Shown: positions 1 through 8,866 of the stretch, one piece after another
How positions within the stretch are numbered: position 1 is the first letter of the stretch
How the letters are laid out: each line of letters begins with the position of its first letter
Assembly (NCBI GenBank): GCA_019057775.1
Contig: JAHLWT010000082.1
Location: forward strand, 1-44,968
Reading direction: 5' to 3'
Source: Promethearchaeota archaeon
GTDB taxonomy: Archaea > Asgardarchaeota > Lokiarchaeia > Sigynarchaeales > SOKP01
Length of the DNA: 44,968 nt
Made by a program: the position numbers and the translations under genes
Notes under the pieces: generated by a model
The model's database searches: none
Seen by the model: the letters and a program-made list of their open reading frames with translations, nothing else
What the model was told of the DNA's origin: nothing

Positions 1-998
1 GCAGTTGTCGTAGTTCGATACCCGAATACTTTTCGTCCGTTCTTTTTCGTCCATATTTCCTCATATTCAGATAAGGGCACGTTCAAGAGGGGTTTCGAGA
101 TATTCATTGAAGGACGGATGCTACTCACGAAATGGATGTTTTTAGAGTCCAAGAACTTATATGCATCCTTCGAATTATTTCCCTTGTCAAAGACTAACGT
201 GATCTCGGGTAATTCGAGCCCTATAGCTTTAAAACGTCTTTCCATGAGGCTGAGCACTTGTTTGAAGTGCGACGCATCGGGAACATTTCCTTCGTAGGTT
301 TCGTGCATCACCGGCACGTTACACTCGTCTCGGGTCACCAATAAGGACATGGAAACCTGTCGCAGGTCATTTCTCTTTCTCTTATTATGTCCCCGTTGAG
401 CGATGGTGTTTTTCTTGTATTCTCGAATGTAAGTAAAAAAATTAGTCGGATCAAACAAGAAACAATCCGATTTTAACCCGAACTCGGAATACAATTTCTT
501 GCAAACCTTTTCTTCGATACACCTGATAATTTCCTCATCTAAATATTCCATCTGGTTTAAAATGTTTTGCGTAGTTAAAGACTCCGAAATATCGGGAAAT
601 TGTCGTGAAAGCACCGTCTTATCAAACCATTTCCGGACTTGGCTCTTGGAATTCAACGCTACTGCGCGATTTATCGATAGCAATGTGATATATTCCCCGA
701 CCGAAAAACCCTGTTTTCGCTTTGAAGTACACCGGTTAATAATTTCGATCAAGTCAAACTCTTTAGAAATCGAAAATAGACCATAGACTAAGCCAAATTC
801 AAATTGTTGGGGTTTAGGGGGATCTTTAGAAAACCTCCGTTTTATTTCGGGAAGCTTCTCGTTTATTTTATCCTTTCTGGCAATAGTAACCTCCCAAACC
901 CGCTTAGATTTTCCATTCTCGTAAACATTATGCCCTAAGCAAATATAGGTATATTTTCCATATTTTGTCCTAACATTTTTTTCAAAAACAAATACCAT
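1..998 (-). CDS. IS1634/IS4-type DDE transposase, C-terminal part beyond window edge
   Basis: The frame opens at ATG 998-996 on the minus strand and runs without a stop to base 1, giving about 332 residues with the C-terminus outside the window. The translation has the look of IS1634/IS1549-type transposases: an N-terminal YGKYTYICLGHNVY segment, then FDPTNFF with a probable first catalytic Asp near residue 183, RGHNKRKRNDLRQVS, a YEGN motif, and LVFDKGNNS with a probable second catalytic Asp near residue 271. The third acidic residue would lie outside the window. Base composition is richer in G+C than most neighbours, which fits a mobile gene. I could not identify an inverted-repeat end upstream of the start. 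The family call is by motif memory; membership of the broader IS4 group is safer than the exact subfamily. Confidence 0.8.
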   Translation of the reverse strand, partial: MVFVFEKNVRTKYGKYTYICLGHNVYENGKSKRVWEVTIARKDKINEKLPEIKRRFSKDPPKPQQFEFGLVYGLFSISKEFDLIEIINRCTSKRKQGFSVGEYITLLSINRAVALNSKSQVRKWFDKTVLSRQFPDISESLTTQNILNQMEYLDEEIIRCIEEKVCKKLYSEFGLKSDCFLFDPTNFFTYIREYKKNTIAQRGHNKRKRNDLRQVSMSLLVTRDECNVPVMHETYEGNVPDASHFKQVLSLMERRFKAIGLELPEITLVFDKGNNSKDAYKFLDSKNIHFVSSIRPSMNISKPLLNVPLSEYEEIWTKKNGRKVFGYRTTTT

Positions 999-1427
999 GT
1001 ATAATAATTGTTACTATTTATTTATATATTTTTTGGTATCATTAATAATATCCCTTTAATATTGGGATAGAAAATTGTACCATATACTTATATTTATGGT
1101 CATATTGTTTTATTATTAATCTATGATGATATTTGAGAAAAAATGGTAAATAATAGATAAAAAATTAGTTAAGTTATTGATTGAGTTTTGTCGGTAGTTT
1201 GCGTTAGCTACAATGATTTTAAATTTGGGTGAAAATATAGCTAAAATGGGGCAATCGGTTAAAATATCGACAAAATTTATTTTAAATGAAAAATAAAAGT
1301 TAATAATCTTCTATCTTTGAAAGTCAAGTATTACCAATTTTTCTAGGTAAGAAATTTTATAAATACATAAGATATTTATGAACTATATTTTTTCTTTTAA
1401 GTGAATTAAAAAATCAAGGTAAAATTT
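999..1427. other. A+T-rich intergenic region with promoter-like sequence
   Basis: This 430-bp gap separates the divergent transposase and the hypothetical gene at 1428. It is very A+T-rich and has no credible open frame. A TATA-like stretch TTTTATAAATAC at about 1355-1366 lies some 62 bases before the ATG at 1428 and could serve that gene. The right end of the insertion sequence should lie in this gap, but no terminal inverted repeat is visible without the left end. Confidence 0.4.
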
Positions 1428-1919
1428 ATGGAATTCCATTATTATGCTTATACTAAACCCGAGTGTAATGTATCCATTGATAAGATGCCTAAATGGTATC
1501 AAGAGATTAAATATCAAGGTGATGAAAGCGAAGGTTCTATTATTTTAAATTCACAAAACAATTATGATGAGATCTGGGGCGCTAATTCTAAAATGGAATT
1601 AAATTGGGAAAAAAAAGGTCGTCCTGATTTATTATACTATAAAGAAGTGCAGAATAGTATCGATGTCTACAATGCGATCGGGTTTGTAGTTACCGAAAAA
1701 AAAAAGGATTGGCTTAGGAGTCATGAATTCACTTATTGGTTTGGGCACCGCAACAAGATGATTAGAAAACGTTATTATAATGAGAAAGTAATTCATGGAG
1801 TTTTTTATTGCGAAGTATCCGAGCGTGTTTTTAATATCCACACTTCAATTATTGGAGAAATGTTTGAAAACTTTAAACCATATGTGTTAAAATCGTATAG
1901 TACAATTATCTGCCATTAG
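1428..1919 (+). CDS. hypothetical protein, 163 aa
   Basis: I do not recognise this family. The protein is 163 residues, rich in aromatic residues, with no signal peptide or membrane segment. It has a charged N-terminal half (WYQEIKYQGDE, NYDEIWG) and a C-terminal half with EFTYWFGHR, a basic patch IRKRYYNEK and a compact end VFYCEVSERVFNIHTS. The composition looks like a real soluble alpha/beta protein. An AAGGTA stretch lies upstream of the ATG as a weak ribosome-binding site. Its stop overlaps by 4 bases the stop of the convergent methyltransferase gene, a tight packing that suggests neither 3' end is missing. No function is assigned. Confidence 0.6.
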   Translation: MEFHYYAYTKPECNVSIDKMPKWYQEIKYQGDESEGSIILNSQNNYDEIWGANSKMELNWEKKGRPDLLYYKEVQNSIDVYNAIGFVVTEKKKDWLRSHEFTYWFGHRNKMIRKRYYNEKVIHGVFYCEVSERVFNIHTSIIGEMFENFKPYVLKSYSTIICH

Positions 1920-2662
1920 ATTGTATTTTTGCGAGCAAGGATAAAGAAATTATCGCGCTTAGTTGGTCCTCCCATTACGTTAATTTCCTTGATTGTATAA
2001 AATTTTAAGAGGTTTTTTATTTCTTGTTTAGAAAAGAAATGATAGTATCGCAAATAGGTTACCTCTCCTCCAGAAATATTCCACGGTACAAGCTTATCAC
2101 CAAATTCGGATAATCCTATATTTTTCTGTTGTCGCTTGTATTTAACGTTTAGTTTTCTTTTCAGAAAATCCATAATAAAATAACGTCGAAATTTTTTTTG
2201 CCATTTACGCCACACTGTGATGATAAGAGACCCATTTTCTTTTAAAATGTCTGAAATCTGAGATATTAAGTTTTTTCGATTTGATTTCCTTTTAATATGA
2301 TGTATTGATGCTACTGAAAAGATGTTCTGGGCAGAATCATATCGAAATGGTAAAGATGTTATATCTCCATGGAGAACTTGATAAAATTTAGATTCAGAGT
2401 AAGGATATTGATCGAAATCTTTTAAATTCTTTTGAGCTATTTTGATTAATTCCAGAGAAATATCAATACCAACAATTTTTTTTGGAAAATCTCCTAGTAC
2501 CTTAAAATTTCTTGCATTAGCACAGCCTAAATCTAGAATTACTCCATTGAAGGTATAACCATTGTATTTCAAATGATCTAAAAAAGCCTTGAGAGGTCTC
2601 CATGGTTTTTTTCGCTTCGAGTGATAATCCCTAGCAAATAGGTTGAAGTCAGAAACTTCCAT
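1916..2662 (-). CDS. Trm9/ALKBH8-like SAM-dependent tRNA methyltransferase
   Basis: This is a class I methyltransferase of 248 residues. Motif I is ILDLGCANARN (residues 42-52) and binds S-adenosylmethionine; VGIDIS (64-69) is the strand-2 acidic motif, and HGDITSLPF (98-106) fits motif III. What points to the Trm9/ALKBH8 group is the C-terminal pair LVPWN (191-195) and YLRYYHFF (203-210), which match the VPW and R(Y/F)YH signatures of eukaryotic Trm9. Those enzymes methylate the carboxymethyl group on wobble uridines (cm5U to mcm5U) in tRNA anticodons. The RNA substrate here is inferred from the family. The gene is convergent with the 163-residue hypothetical and divergent from the helical protein at 2765, so it probably has its own promoter in the A+T-rich gap 2663-2764. 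Confidence 0.75.
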   Translation of the reverse strand: MEVSDFNLFARDYHSKRKKPWRPLKAFLDHLKYNGYTFNGVILDLGCANARNFKVLGDFPKKIVGIDISLELIKIAQKNLKDFDQYPYSESKFYQVLHGDITSLPFRYDSAQNIFSVASIHHIKRKSNRKNLISQISDILKENGSLIITVWRKWQKKFRRYFIMDFLKRKLNVKYKRQQKNIGLSEFGDKLVPWNISGGEVTYLRYYHFFSKQEIKNLLKFYTIKEINVMGGPTKRDNFFILARKNTI

Positions 2663-2764
2663 GAAATAAAACGTTCTTTATTCTTTATAAAATATAAATG
2701 TTATTTTTCAATATATATTAATAATTTTCATTATATAATATTGAAGAAATAATATATTAGTGTC

Positions 2765-4498
2765 ATGGAAGATATCTCGCAAATCCTCACGGAATTTTTA
2801 GCAAAGTTTCGGAACGAGGTTTTAGAATATTACAAATTAACTAATACATATTTAAAAGATCTAGTTGCCTATAAAAATGTTGAGTTAAAAACGAATATCC
2901 ATACAGAGAGCGAAGGAATTAAGAATAATTCTTATGAAAAAATATTAAAAGCAGTAAAAACAGGATTGAATACTCTTGGTGTACCGATCGCGAAACTCAA
3001 TGAGAGTCAAAACAATTTTATGAAATTTGCAGTCGGAAGGAGTAGTGAATTTCTCACATATAATTCCTATGTTGATTTATACCAGAAAAATTACACAAAT
3101 AAGCTATTATTTGAAATATTATTGGAATATCTACTAGATATTGATAGTAAAAAGATTCAGAACTTAAAGCTATTTGATCTACTTCCTCAACGTTTTCTCG
3201 AGAGATTAAGTGAATTTAAAGAGCGAAACCTAAGCAATCCACAAATTAAACAAGTGTTAACTCTACAAAACTATACTGATTATATTGATTTTTCAAATTT
3301 GAGAATAAAAAAAAATACACTAGTAAAACAAGCTGGTACTGTAAAAGAGTTAATGAAAGAAAAAGAGGTAGAGAAAGATATCTTACTCCTCTTAAAAGAA
3401 GCTAAGGAAGATAGTATCAAGACGTTAGAAACACTAAAAAAAGATATAATTTCACCCTCAAAAATAGGTTTAACAAGGGATTTCGCTTCTAAAGAAAAAC
3501 TATCTCATTCGGTTGCCTCTGTACAAAAACTGCAAACAAAAACGATAAGTCAAGAGACTAGAAGTGAGCGAATCTCTCCCATTAGAGCACCCTCGATAAA
3601 AAGAAAACAAAACTTTTTAGACTCTTTTGGAAATTTTCAACCTCTCCATCAAAAAATAATGAATAAATTTGAAATTGATAAGGTCAGTTTTTTAAATTCA
3701 AGAATTAAGAATGCTGATTATATGGATCTAGAAAATCTCTTCTATTACATTTCTAATTTAAGAATGTTAAATATGGCCAATCCGTTTAGCACAATTGAAA
3801 TTCTTGAAATTTTGAAGAATTTTGTTAATAAAAATATCTTTAGTTCATCAAAAGATAAAATTCCGGATGTTAAAAGCATATTTTATGGATTAGCGATTAT
3901 ATCACAATTAAAACTAATTAAGAGCATAGATTTCATTAATATTGAAGAAATTGAGAAATTTATTAGCGCAAATATAAAGAATTTTTTACCAGAAAAGCTC
4001 GAATCCAATTTATATTCTCTTTTGAGTTTGAGAATTATTACTCCTGAAAGTTTTGCAAAATATGATAATTCTAGTTTATTAGATCCAATTAAAAATCTAG
4101 ATGTAACAAGACTAGAAAAAAATAAACCAATTAGAGATATGTTCAATCATTTAGCATTGTTGGCTTTATTGAATATGGAAAATAAAATTAGTGAAATTAA
4201 GATAACTTATTTTAATGAACTAAAAAAACTAATTGCTTCAAATGGTTCTATTAACAACTTATATACAGATTCTACTAAAGCACTATTAATAATTGATCAA
4301 CTAGAATTAAAAGAGTTGGAACCGGATATTTGTAGTGATTTATTAAATTATTTAATGAAATCTACCGCATTTTTCAACCTTACTAATCTTAATAAAGAAT
4401 TAAATTGGCGTAGTCATCAATTAGGATACAAAATAGAATTAAAAATGTTATTTTGGGCATTATTTGCATCTTCTCGATACACCCCTTTAGCGGTTTAA
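2765..4498 (+). CDS. large helical protein, possible alpha/alpha-toroid C-terminus
   Basis: This 577-residue protein is not assigned to a family with confidence. The N-terminal ~190 residues are helical and charged. Residues about 190-290 form a Lys/Glu/Ser-rich linker with coiled-coil-like stretches (LLLLKEAKEDSIKTLETLKK). The C-terminal ~290 residues contain repeated paired-helix patterns with recurring 'YGLAIIS', 'YSLLSLR' and 'LALLALLNM' segments about 40-60 residues apart. That resembles the alpha/alpha toroid of prenyltransferase or terpenoid-cyclase folds, but no catalytic motif is visible. There is no signal peptide or membrane segment. It starts at ATG 2765 and ends convergently, with a 4-base overlap, against the YkgJ-like gene. 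Confidence 0.55.
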   Translation: MEDISQILTEFLAKFRNEVLEYYKLTNTYLKDLVAYKNVELKTNIHTESEGIKNNSYEKILKAVKTGLNTLGVPIAKLNESQNNFMKFAVGRSSEFLTYNSYVDLYQKNYTNKLLFEILLEYLLDIDSKKIQNLKLFDLLPQRFLERLSEFKERNLSNPQIKQVLTLQNYTDYIDFSNLRIKKNTLVKQAGTVKELMKEKEVEKDILLLLKEAKEDSIKTLETLKKDIISPSKIGLTRDFASKEKLSHSVASVQKLQTKTISQETRSERISPIRAPSIKRKQNFLDSFGNFQPLHQKIMNKFEIDKVSFLNSRIKNADYMDLENLFYYISNLRMLNMANPFSTIEILEILKNFVNKNIFSSSKDKIPDVKSIFYGLAIISQLKLIKSIDFINIEEIEKFISANIKNFLPEKLESNLYSLLSLRIITPESFAKYDNSSLLDPIKNLDVTRLEKNKPIRDMFNHLALLALLNMENKISEIKITYFNELKKLIASNGSINNLYTDSTKALLIIDQLELKELEPDICSDLLNYLMKSTAFFNLTNLNKELNWRSHQLGYKIELKMLFWALFASSRYTPLAV

Positions 4499-5103
4499 TG
4501 ATAATCTTCGCTAAAATTAAAGAGCCTATTAAGAAAATTTTTAACTGTTGGGCTCATTTTCTTGTTTCTTACATTACTATTCCAAATTTTAATCAAATTG
4601 TGATTTTTTTTTAAAGCATCGAGAGCTTTTTTACCAAGATTCCCCCAATAATTAAAATCTATAACTGGTGCATCAGCACTTATTCCAAGGCAGTATTTTT
4701 TAGCTTTTTCAGTATAAAATATCTTTAGACTATCTTGATTCTTGTAATTAAATGAAAACGGGAAAGTCCTACAAAATATTGGCCTTAAATCATAAATTGA
4801 ACATTTTTTCTTTTTTTCATCATAAAAGAGACAGATGCCTTTCGAGTTTTTTATAAGACCGAGATATGCTGGACCTTTTTCAGTTTCTATGGGAGATAAA
4901 ACCATTTTTTTTGTGTCATTTTCAGTTCTTTCATGGGTGAGTATATAAAATCCAATAACTTCAAGAACTTCTTCTAAATTTAGGTCCAAACCATTTTTAA
5001 TTCTTAATATGTCTAAATAAGTAACATTTACTAATGTAGTTCTATCTGTACAACAATTACCGCATCTAATACAAGTAAATTTGAATTGTTCTTCTCTATC
5101 CAT
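4495..5103 (-). CDS. YkgJ-family cysteine-cluster protein
   Basis: The 202-residue protein starts with the signature C-x2-C-x2-CC (Cys 11, 14, 17 and 18), followed later by GICLFYDEKKKKCSIYDLRP and IFCRTFPF. This arrangement is typical of the YkgJ / Fe-S oxidoreductase family (CxxCxxCC), which is predicted to bind zinc or an iron-sulfur cluster. The biochemical role of the family is mostly unknown; related proteins have been linked to protein or flagellin modification. The C-terminal part (residues 140-202) is basic and helical. It may be cotranscribed with the upstream receptor-like gene, whose stop lies 47 bases before this ATG on the same strand. Confidence 0.8.
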   Translation of the reverse strand: MDREEQFKFTCIRCGNCCTDRTTLVNVTYLDILRIKNGLDLNLEEVLEVIGFYILTHERTENDTKKMVLSPIETEKGPAYLGLIKNSKGICLFYDEKKKKCSIYDLRPIFCRTFPFSFNYKNQDSLKIFYTEKAKKYCLGISADAPVIDFNYWGNLGKKALDALKKNHNLIKIWNSNVRNKKMSPTVKNFLNRLFNFSEDYH

Positions 5104-5150
5104 TAGAATATTAAATTTCTATATTCAAATTGTTATTAAAAGTCATTTAC

Positions 5151-7247
5151 TTATAAGTTTGACGGTACTATTAACCCTCGTCTAATTAATACTTCAATTG
5201 CTTCTATGATCAAATCTTTATTTTCTTCACTAACCAATTCGATAATGTTATTTAAATCAGAAATAATATTATCTTTTGACATAGATTGGATAACATTAAT
5301 AACACGCATTTCCATCTTTGATAAGCTTTGTTCTTTCCGTAACTTAAGAAAGTTGATGTTTTCAGGTAATTTAAATGATTCCTTATAATATAACTCAAAA
5401 TAATCATTTAAAATAGGAGGGATCTCCTTTTCAAATGTATCCAATGATCCATCCCAATCTTCTAATTCATTTGAAAGTTTTAAGTTTAGTGCTAGCATTA
5501 GATGGGAAACTTGACTTTTTAGTCTCTCAGAGGATTTTTCTTTTAGAATAAAAATTATACGAACTTCCTCTCTATCAGCAATGAGACAGTGAAATTGTTT
5601 AAAATCTAATTCAATAATTTTTTCCATTCCAAAACCTGCTGAATCCTCCTTTTCTTCAATATTCTGTGCTGTTTCTTGAGAAAACTCTTCTCCAACCATT
5701 GTTATTGCTTGGATAAATCCAGAGAATAATTCTTTTTTACGCTTCTCTAAAATGGAATAAGTTTTTGCATAAATCGGAATACCACTTAATGTATGGACTA
5801 TTACAACAGCTTGAATGTTATTAAGGTCTTTAAATCTTTGAGTCTTCGATAATAGTTCAGATTCTCTTTTCCTTCTCCTTGGTAATAACACATAGGATCT
5901 TAAGCTTAGAATTCCTAATGCACTTACTATACCAATTAAAATAAGAATAATGCTCCATAATAAAAGCCCTGAAGAATCACCTTCTATAATAGCCTCACTT
6001 ATTACAATTACAAAAGATTGCTGAGAAGGTTTATAGACTGTGTTATCGGGAATAACTAATAAATTAAACTGGAAGTTTCCCTTAAGGTTTTCTGGTAATT
6101 CTAAGAAATACTGATAAATTCCTGGAGATGAGAGATTAAATATTCCAAAGCCATATTCCCATGTGAAACTTACAGAAGCATTTCCAATTGTAGTATTAGT
6201 GTTAGGATCTAACAATCTAAATTGAATCTTAAGCGTATCTCCTATAATTGCATTAATAGTATCTTCAAAGCCTAAAGATTCTATATGCGGATCAATTTGA
6301 TCAACCAAGATTTGAAAAGAAAAAATTGTTGTCGAATAGTTTTCTTTTTGAAATCTTAGATATGCATAATTAACACCTAAAGAAAAAATCTCAGGTGAAC
6401 AAGTGATTGTCGTATTGTACCAATAATCATCATTATCAGTGAAAGTTTCTTCATAATCATTAACAATAAATATCAATTCTCCTCCTGTTAAATAAATTTC
6501 TTCAGCATTCGCATAGCTCCGGGTAGAAATAGAAAATTGATCATTAAAATCAATATCTAAAAGGTGATTTTCTGGTATTTCCATTGAATTTATTGATACT
6601 GTTAAGTTTATTGTCTGAGTTTTGATTAATAATTGAAATGAAAATGTATCTGTTGTATAATTTTCTAATTGAAATTTTAAATACACATAATTAACACCCG
6701 GACTAAAATAGGAGCTAGAAATTATAATAGATTTATTATACCATGGAAAAGAAGTTTCAGGTAGAATAGTGTTGTAATTATCACCGATAAATGAGATATT
6801 GGCGCTTGATAAATAGACCTTTTCGCCATTAGCAAATACTCTTACTGATATGTTCATTGATTCCTTGAAAGTGAATTCTTTTATATAATTTTCTGGAATT
6901 TTACGACCATCTATATATGTCGATATGTTAACGGTTTGTTCACTTATCAATAATTGAAACCCAAAATCAAAGATTCGGAACTTTTCTTGTTCAAATCTTA
7001 TATACACAAAATTTAATCCCGTAGAGAAATTATTACTTGATAAAGGAATTGTACTATTAAACCAAGCATTTGCATCTTCGCTGATTTCCTTATTATAATT
7101 ATCCGAGTTCCAGGTAATACTCCCTCCTGAAAGATAAATCTCATCAATTTCTGCAAATATTCTTGCTGATATGTTAACATTTTCTTTAAACATTGCTTCA
7201 ATTAACGAATTCTCTTGAATTGCTTGATTATTAATAAGAACTGACAT
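5151..7247 (-). CDS. membrane protein with Ig-like ectodomain repeats and cytosolic longin-like domain
   Basis: The 698-residue frame has three tandem ~107-residue repeats (about 1-106, 107-213, 214-319). Each has an A(N/E)xxExxYL motif and ends in Y(V/A)Y(L/I)(R/K)FQxExY..FxFQ(L/I)L. A fourth beta-rich domain follows (320-430), then one membrane helix (about 431-456, LLLWSIILILIGIVSALGI). The basic stop-transfer (RRRKRE) puts the C-terminus in the cytosol. Residues about 470-615 (IQAVVIVHTLSGIPIYAKTY, then LFSGFIQAITMVGEEFS) match the longin/roadblock-like fold common in Asgard archaea, and the last ~65 residues look like a winged helix. The layout suggests a surface receptor signalling through a longin module; that role is inference. 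The ATG used here is internal: the frame continues upstream with repeat-like sequence but has no start (see 7248-7613). Confidence 0.75.
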   Translation of the reverse strand: MSVLINNQAIQENSLIEAMFKENVNISARIFAEIDEIYLSGGSITWNSDNYNKEISEDANAWFNSTIPLSSNNFSTGLNFVYIRFEQEKFRIFDFGFQLLISEQTVNISTYIDGRKIPENYIKEFTFKESMNISVRVFANGEKVYLSSANISFIGDNYNTILPETSFPWYNKSIIISSSYFSPGVNYVYLKFQLENYTTDTFSFQLLIKTQTINLTVSINSMEIPENHLLDIDFNDQFSISTRSYANAEEIYLTGGELIFIVNDYEETFTDNDDYWYNTTITCSPEIFSLGVNYAYLRFQKENYSTTIFSFQILVDQIDPHIESLGFEDTINAIIGDTLKIQFRLLDPNTNTTIGNASVSFTWEYGFGIFNLSSPGIYQYFLELPENLKGNFQFNLLVIPDNTVYKPSQQSFVIVISEAIIEGDSSGLLLWSIILILIGIVSALGILSLRSYVLLPRRRKRESELLSKTQRFKDLNNIQAVVIVHTLSGIPIYAKTYSILEKRKKELFSGFIQAITMVGEEFSQETAQNIEEKEDSAGFGMEKIIELDFKQFHCLIADREEVRIIFILKEKSSERLKSQVSHLMLALNLKLSNELEDWDGSLDTFEKEIPPILNDYFELYYKESFKLPENINFLKLRKEQSLSKMEMRVINVIQSMSKDNIISDLNNIIELVSEENKDLIIEAIEVLIRRGLIVPSNL

Positions 7248-7613
7248 ATTTATCGATTGTTCAATTATCTCAAATTGAAAGATTCCAGATTGAGGTTCAA
7301 AAGCATAAGCAGAGAAATTTAATTGTATTTGATAAACTCCTAAAGTGTTGATATATGATGTATTAACTTTGATAGTATAATTTCCATCAAGATGATCTGT
7401 AATATTATAATAAGCATTATCTATATCGAGATTTGTTGAAGCTCCCGAAATACCTCCATTAGTGTAATTAGTATAACTATAACTAACTGTACTGTTGTCA
7501 TGTAATTCGACATAATAAGATGAATCCCGCCGAAGTAGTTTTGTTTCCTTAAGTAAGTTGATTTTTAGTGTTAAATTACTGTTTTTAAATCCAATCTTTG
7601 ATGAATTAATTTT
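7248..7613 (-). pseudogene. 5' remnant of the longin receptor-like gene, no start codon
   Basis: Upstream of ATG 7247 the same frame stays open for 122 codons to a TAG at 7616-7614. It encodes clearly related sequence: many N-x-T sites, a beta-rich stretch, and the connector FQFEIIEQSINMSV that matches the repeat-to-repeat connectors further down (FQLLISEQTVNIST, FQLLIKTQTINLTV). No ATG, GTG or TTG occurs in this stretch, and no signal peptide precedes it. The gene has therefore lost its 5' end through a stop, a frameshift or a deletion. Either the protein is now made from an internal start and lacks a signal peptide, or the whole gene is decaying. Confidence 0.7.
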
Positions 7614-7793
7614 CTAGGATGTGTAAAAAATCCCGCCTCTTTGGTCGATAATCTATAAATCTAAGTATTTCCCCTTTCCTTTTATTTAATACCGATAAAA
7701 AAGGAAAAGGACGAAACATTTAAATATTCATTTGGAATAAAAAAATTGTAAAGGACTAAATTAAAAATCCAAATAAATATGTGAGGTAAATTT

Positions 7794-8033
7794 ATGATGG
7801 AAAGTAAGAATCAAAGAGAAAAAGAGCAGAATGAATATTTTATTAAAAAAGAGATTCTAGAACGGTTAAAATGGGCAATATTCGCAATTATTTCAATAAA
7901 TTTCTATATAACTATAGGCTTAATTCAAGCACTTGTATATTATAATGGAATAACATTATTAGCATTCTTTCTTGGTCTTATCTTAAGTGGTGTGGGATAT
8001 AAAGTCTATAAAAATTACAAAAGAAAGCTCTAA
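7794..8033 (+). CDS. small two-helix membrane protein
   Basis: This is a 79-residue protein with a charged N-terminus (ESKNQREKEQNEYF), two hydrophobic segments (about 27-46, WAIFAIISINFYITIGLIQA, and 50-70) separated by a short YYNGI turn, and a basic tail (YKNYKRKL). The topology predicts both ends in the cytosol. A GAGGT at 7783-7787 lies 6 bases before ATG 7794 and 9 before the adjacent ATG 7797, so either could be the start. The family is unrecognised. Confidence 0.65.
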   Translation: MMESKNQREKEQNEYFIKKEILERLKWAIFAIISINFYITIGLIQALVYYNGITLLAFFLGLILSGVGYKVYKNYKRKL

Positions 8034-8156
8034 TAATTATCTAAAAAAAAGTAACCTTATACACTTGTTGTAAAACGGTATTTAAAAATTCTCTTTATCA
8101 CAGAAATACAAATTTAAAAAACTATAGAAGTTCTTGGGATATTTAATCCATATTTT

Positions 8157-8606
8157 TTGGAGAAATATGGAAAAAGTGGACCTTTAGCTCGATTTATCGA
8201 CGATTATTTCAATATGCCCTTAGAAGATTTTAGAACTCAATTAGATAATATAAATATTAGGATGCCAAAAAAGAGTTCTCTTATTATTGCAGGAGATTTC
8301 GCATTAAAAGTTCTGAATTATATCAGTGAACATCGAGAATTAGATAGTATATTAATTGGAAATGTACATGGAGAATTTGATTCAGAAATTCGAAGACATA
8401 ACATTTTCCCTCAACAGATGAGCTTTGAACTTGACTTCAAACCCGCGCTAAAAGAACTGAGAGATCGGGGCTTTATTACGGGCGAGGCATACATGAGAGA
8501 AAGTAGTGAGACAATATTCAAAGCACCTTCCCAAGCGCATTTAAAAAGATTTATAGAGATATATTCATTAGATTATTACTTCCAACAAATTTTTGGAAGT
8601 TTTTAG
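8157..8606 (+). CDS. hypothetical protein, 149 aa, probable TTG start
   Basis: The family is unrecognised. The frame starts at TTG 8157; it is open back to 8118, but no ATG or GTG is available before Met 20, so TTG is the best choice. The ATG at 8167 is in another frame. A TATA-like TATTTAAAAA lies at about 8079-8089. The protein is soluble, with a central beta/alpha part (SLIIAGDFALKVLNYISEH, SILIGNVHGEFD) and a C-terminal helical part containing FKPALKELRDRGFITGEAY, which resembles a helix-turn-helix wing. A DNA-binding role is possible but not shown. Confidence 0.55.
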   Translation: MEKYGKSGPLARFIDDYFNMPLEDFRTQLDNINIRMPKKSSLIIAGDFALKVLNYISEHRELDSILIGNVHGEFDSEIRRHNIFPQQMSFELDFKPALKELRDRGFITGEAYMRESSETIFKAPSQAHLKRFIEIYSLDYYFQQIFGSF

Positions 8607-8866
8607 AAATTTCTGGAGGGAATATCATAATAATAGGAAGAATTTTTCTTCTGAAAACCAATTTATCTGGATACTTTGTTTGTATTTGTAATTTAAAATA
8701 ATTTTTCTATTAGAACTTTTAATTTTTAAGAATTATAAAGAAAACTTTTTACATTAAAGTAAAAATATAAATTTAAATAATGCATATTTACAAATTAGTT
8801 AAAAGAATTTTTTTAACTAAAACTGTTAATTGAAATCCTTTCTAATAATTTTTGTTTTGATGAATT

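Noticed and set aside
499..786. Plus-strand frame of 95 codons
   Set aside because: It is antisense to the transposase, whose motifs are clear on the minus strand.
7606..7719. 37-residue frame MFRPFPFLSVLNK... just upstream of the receptor-like gene
   Set aside because: It overlaps the remnant in another frame, but it is not a signal peptide and has no repeat similarity, so it does not supply the missing N-terminus.
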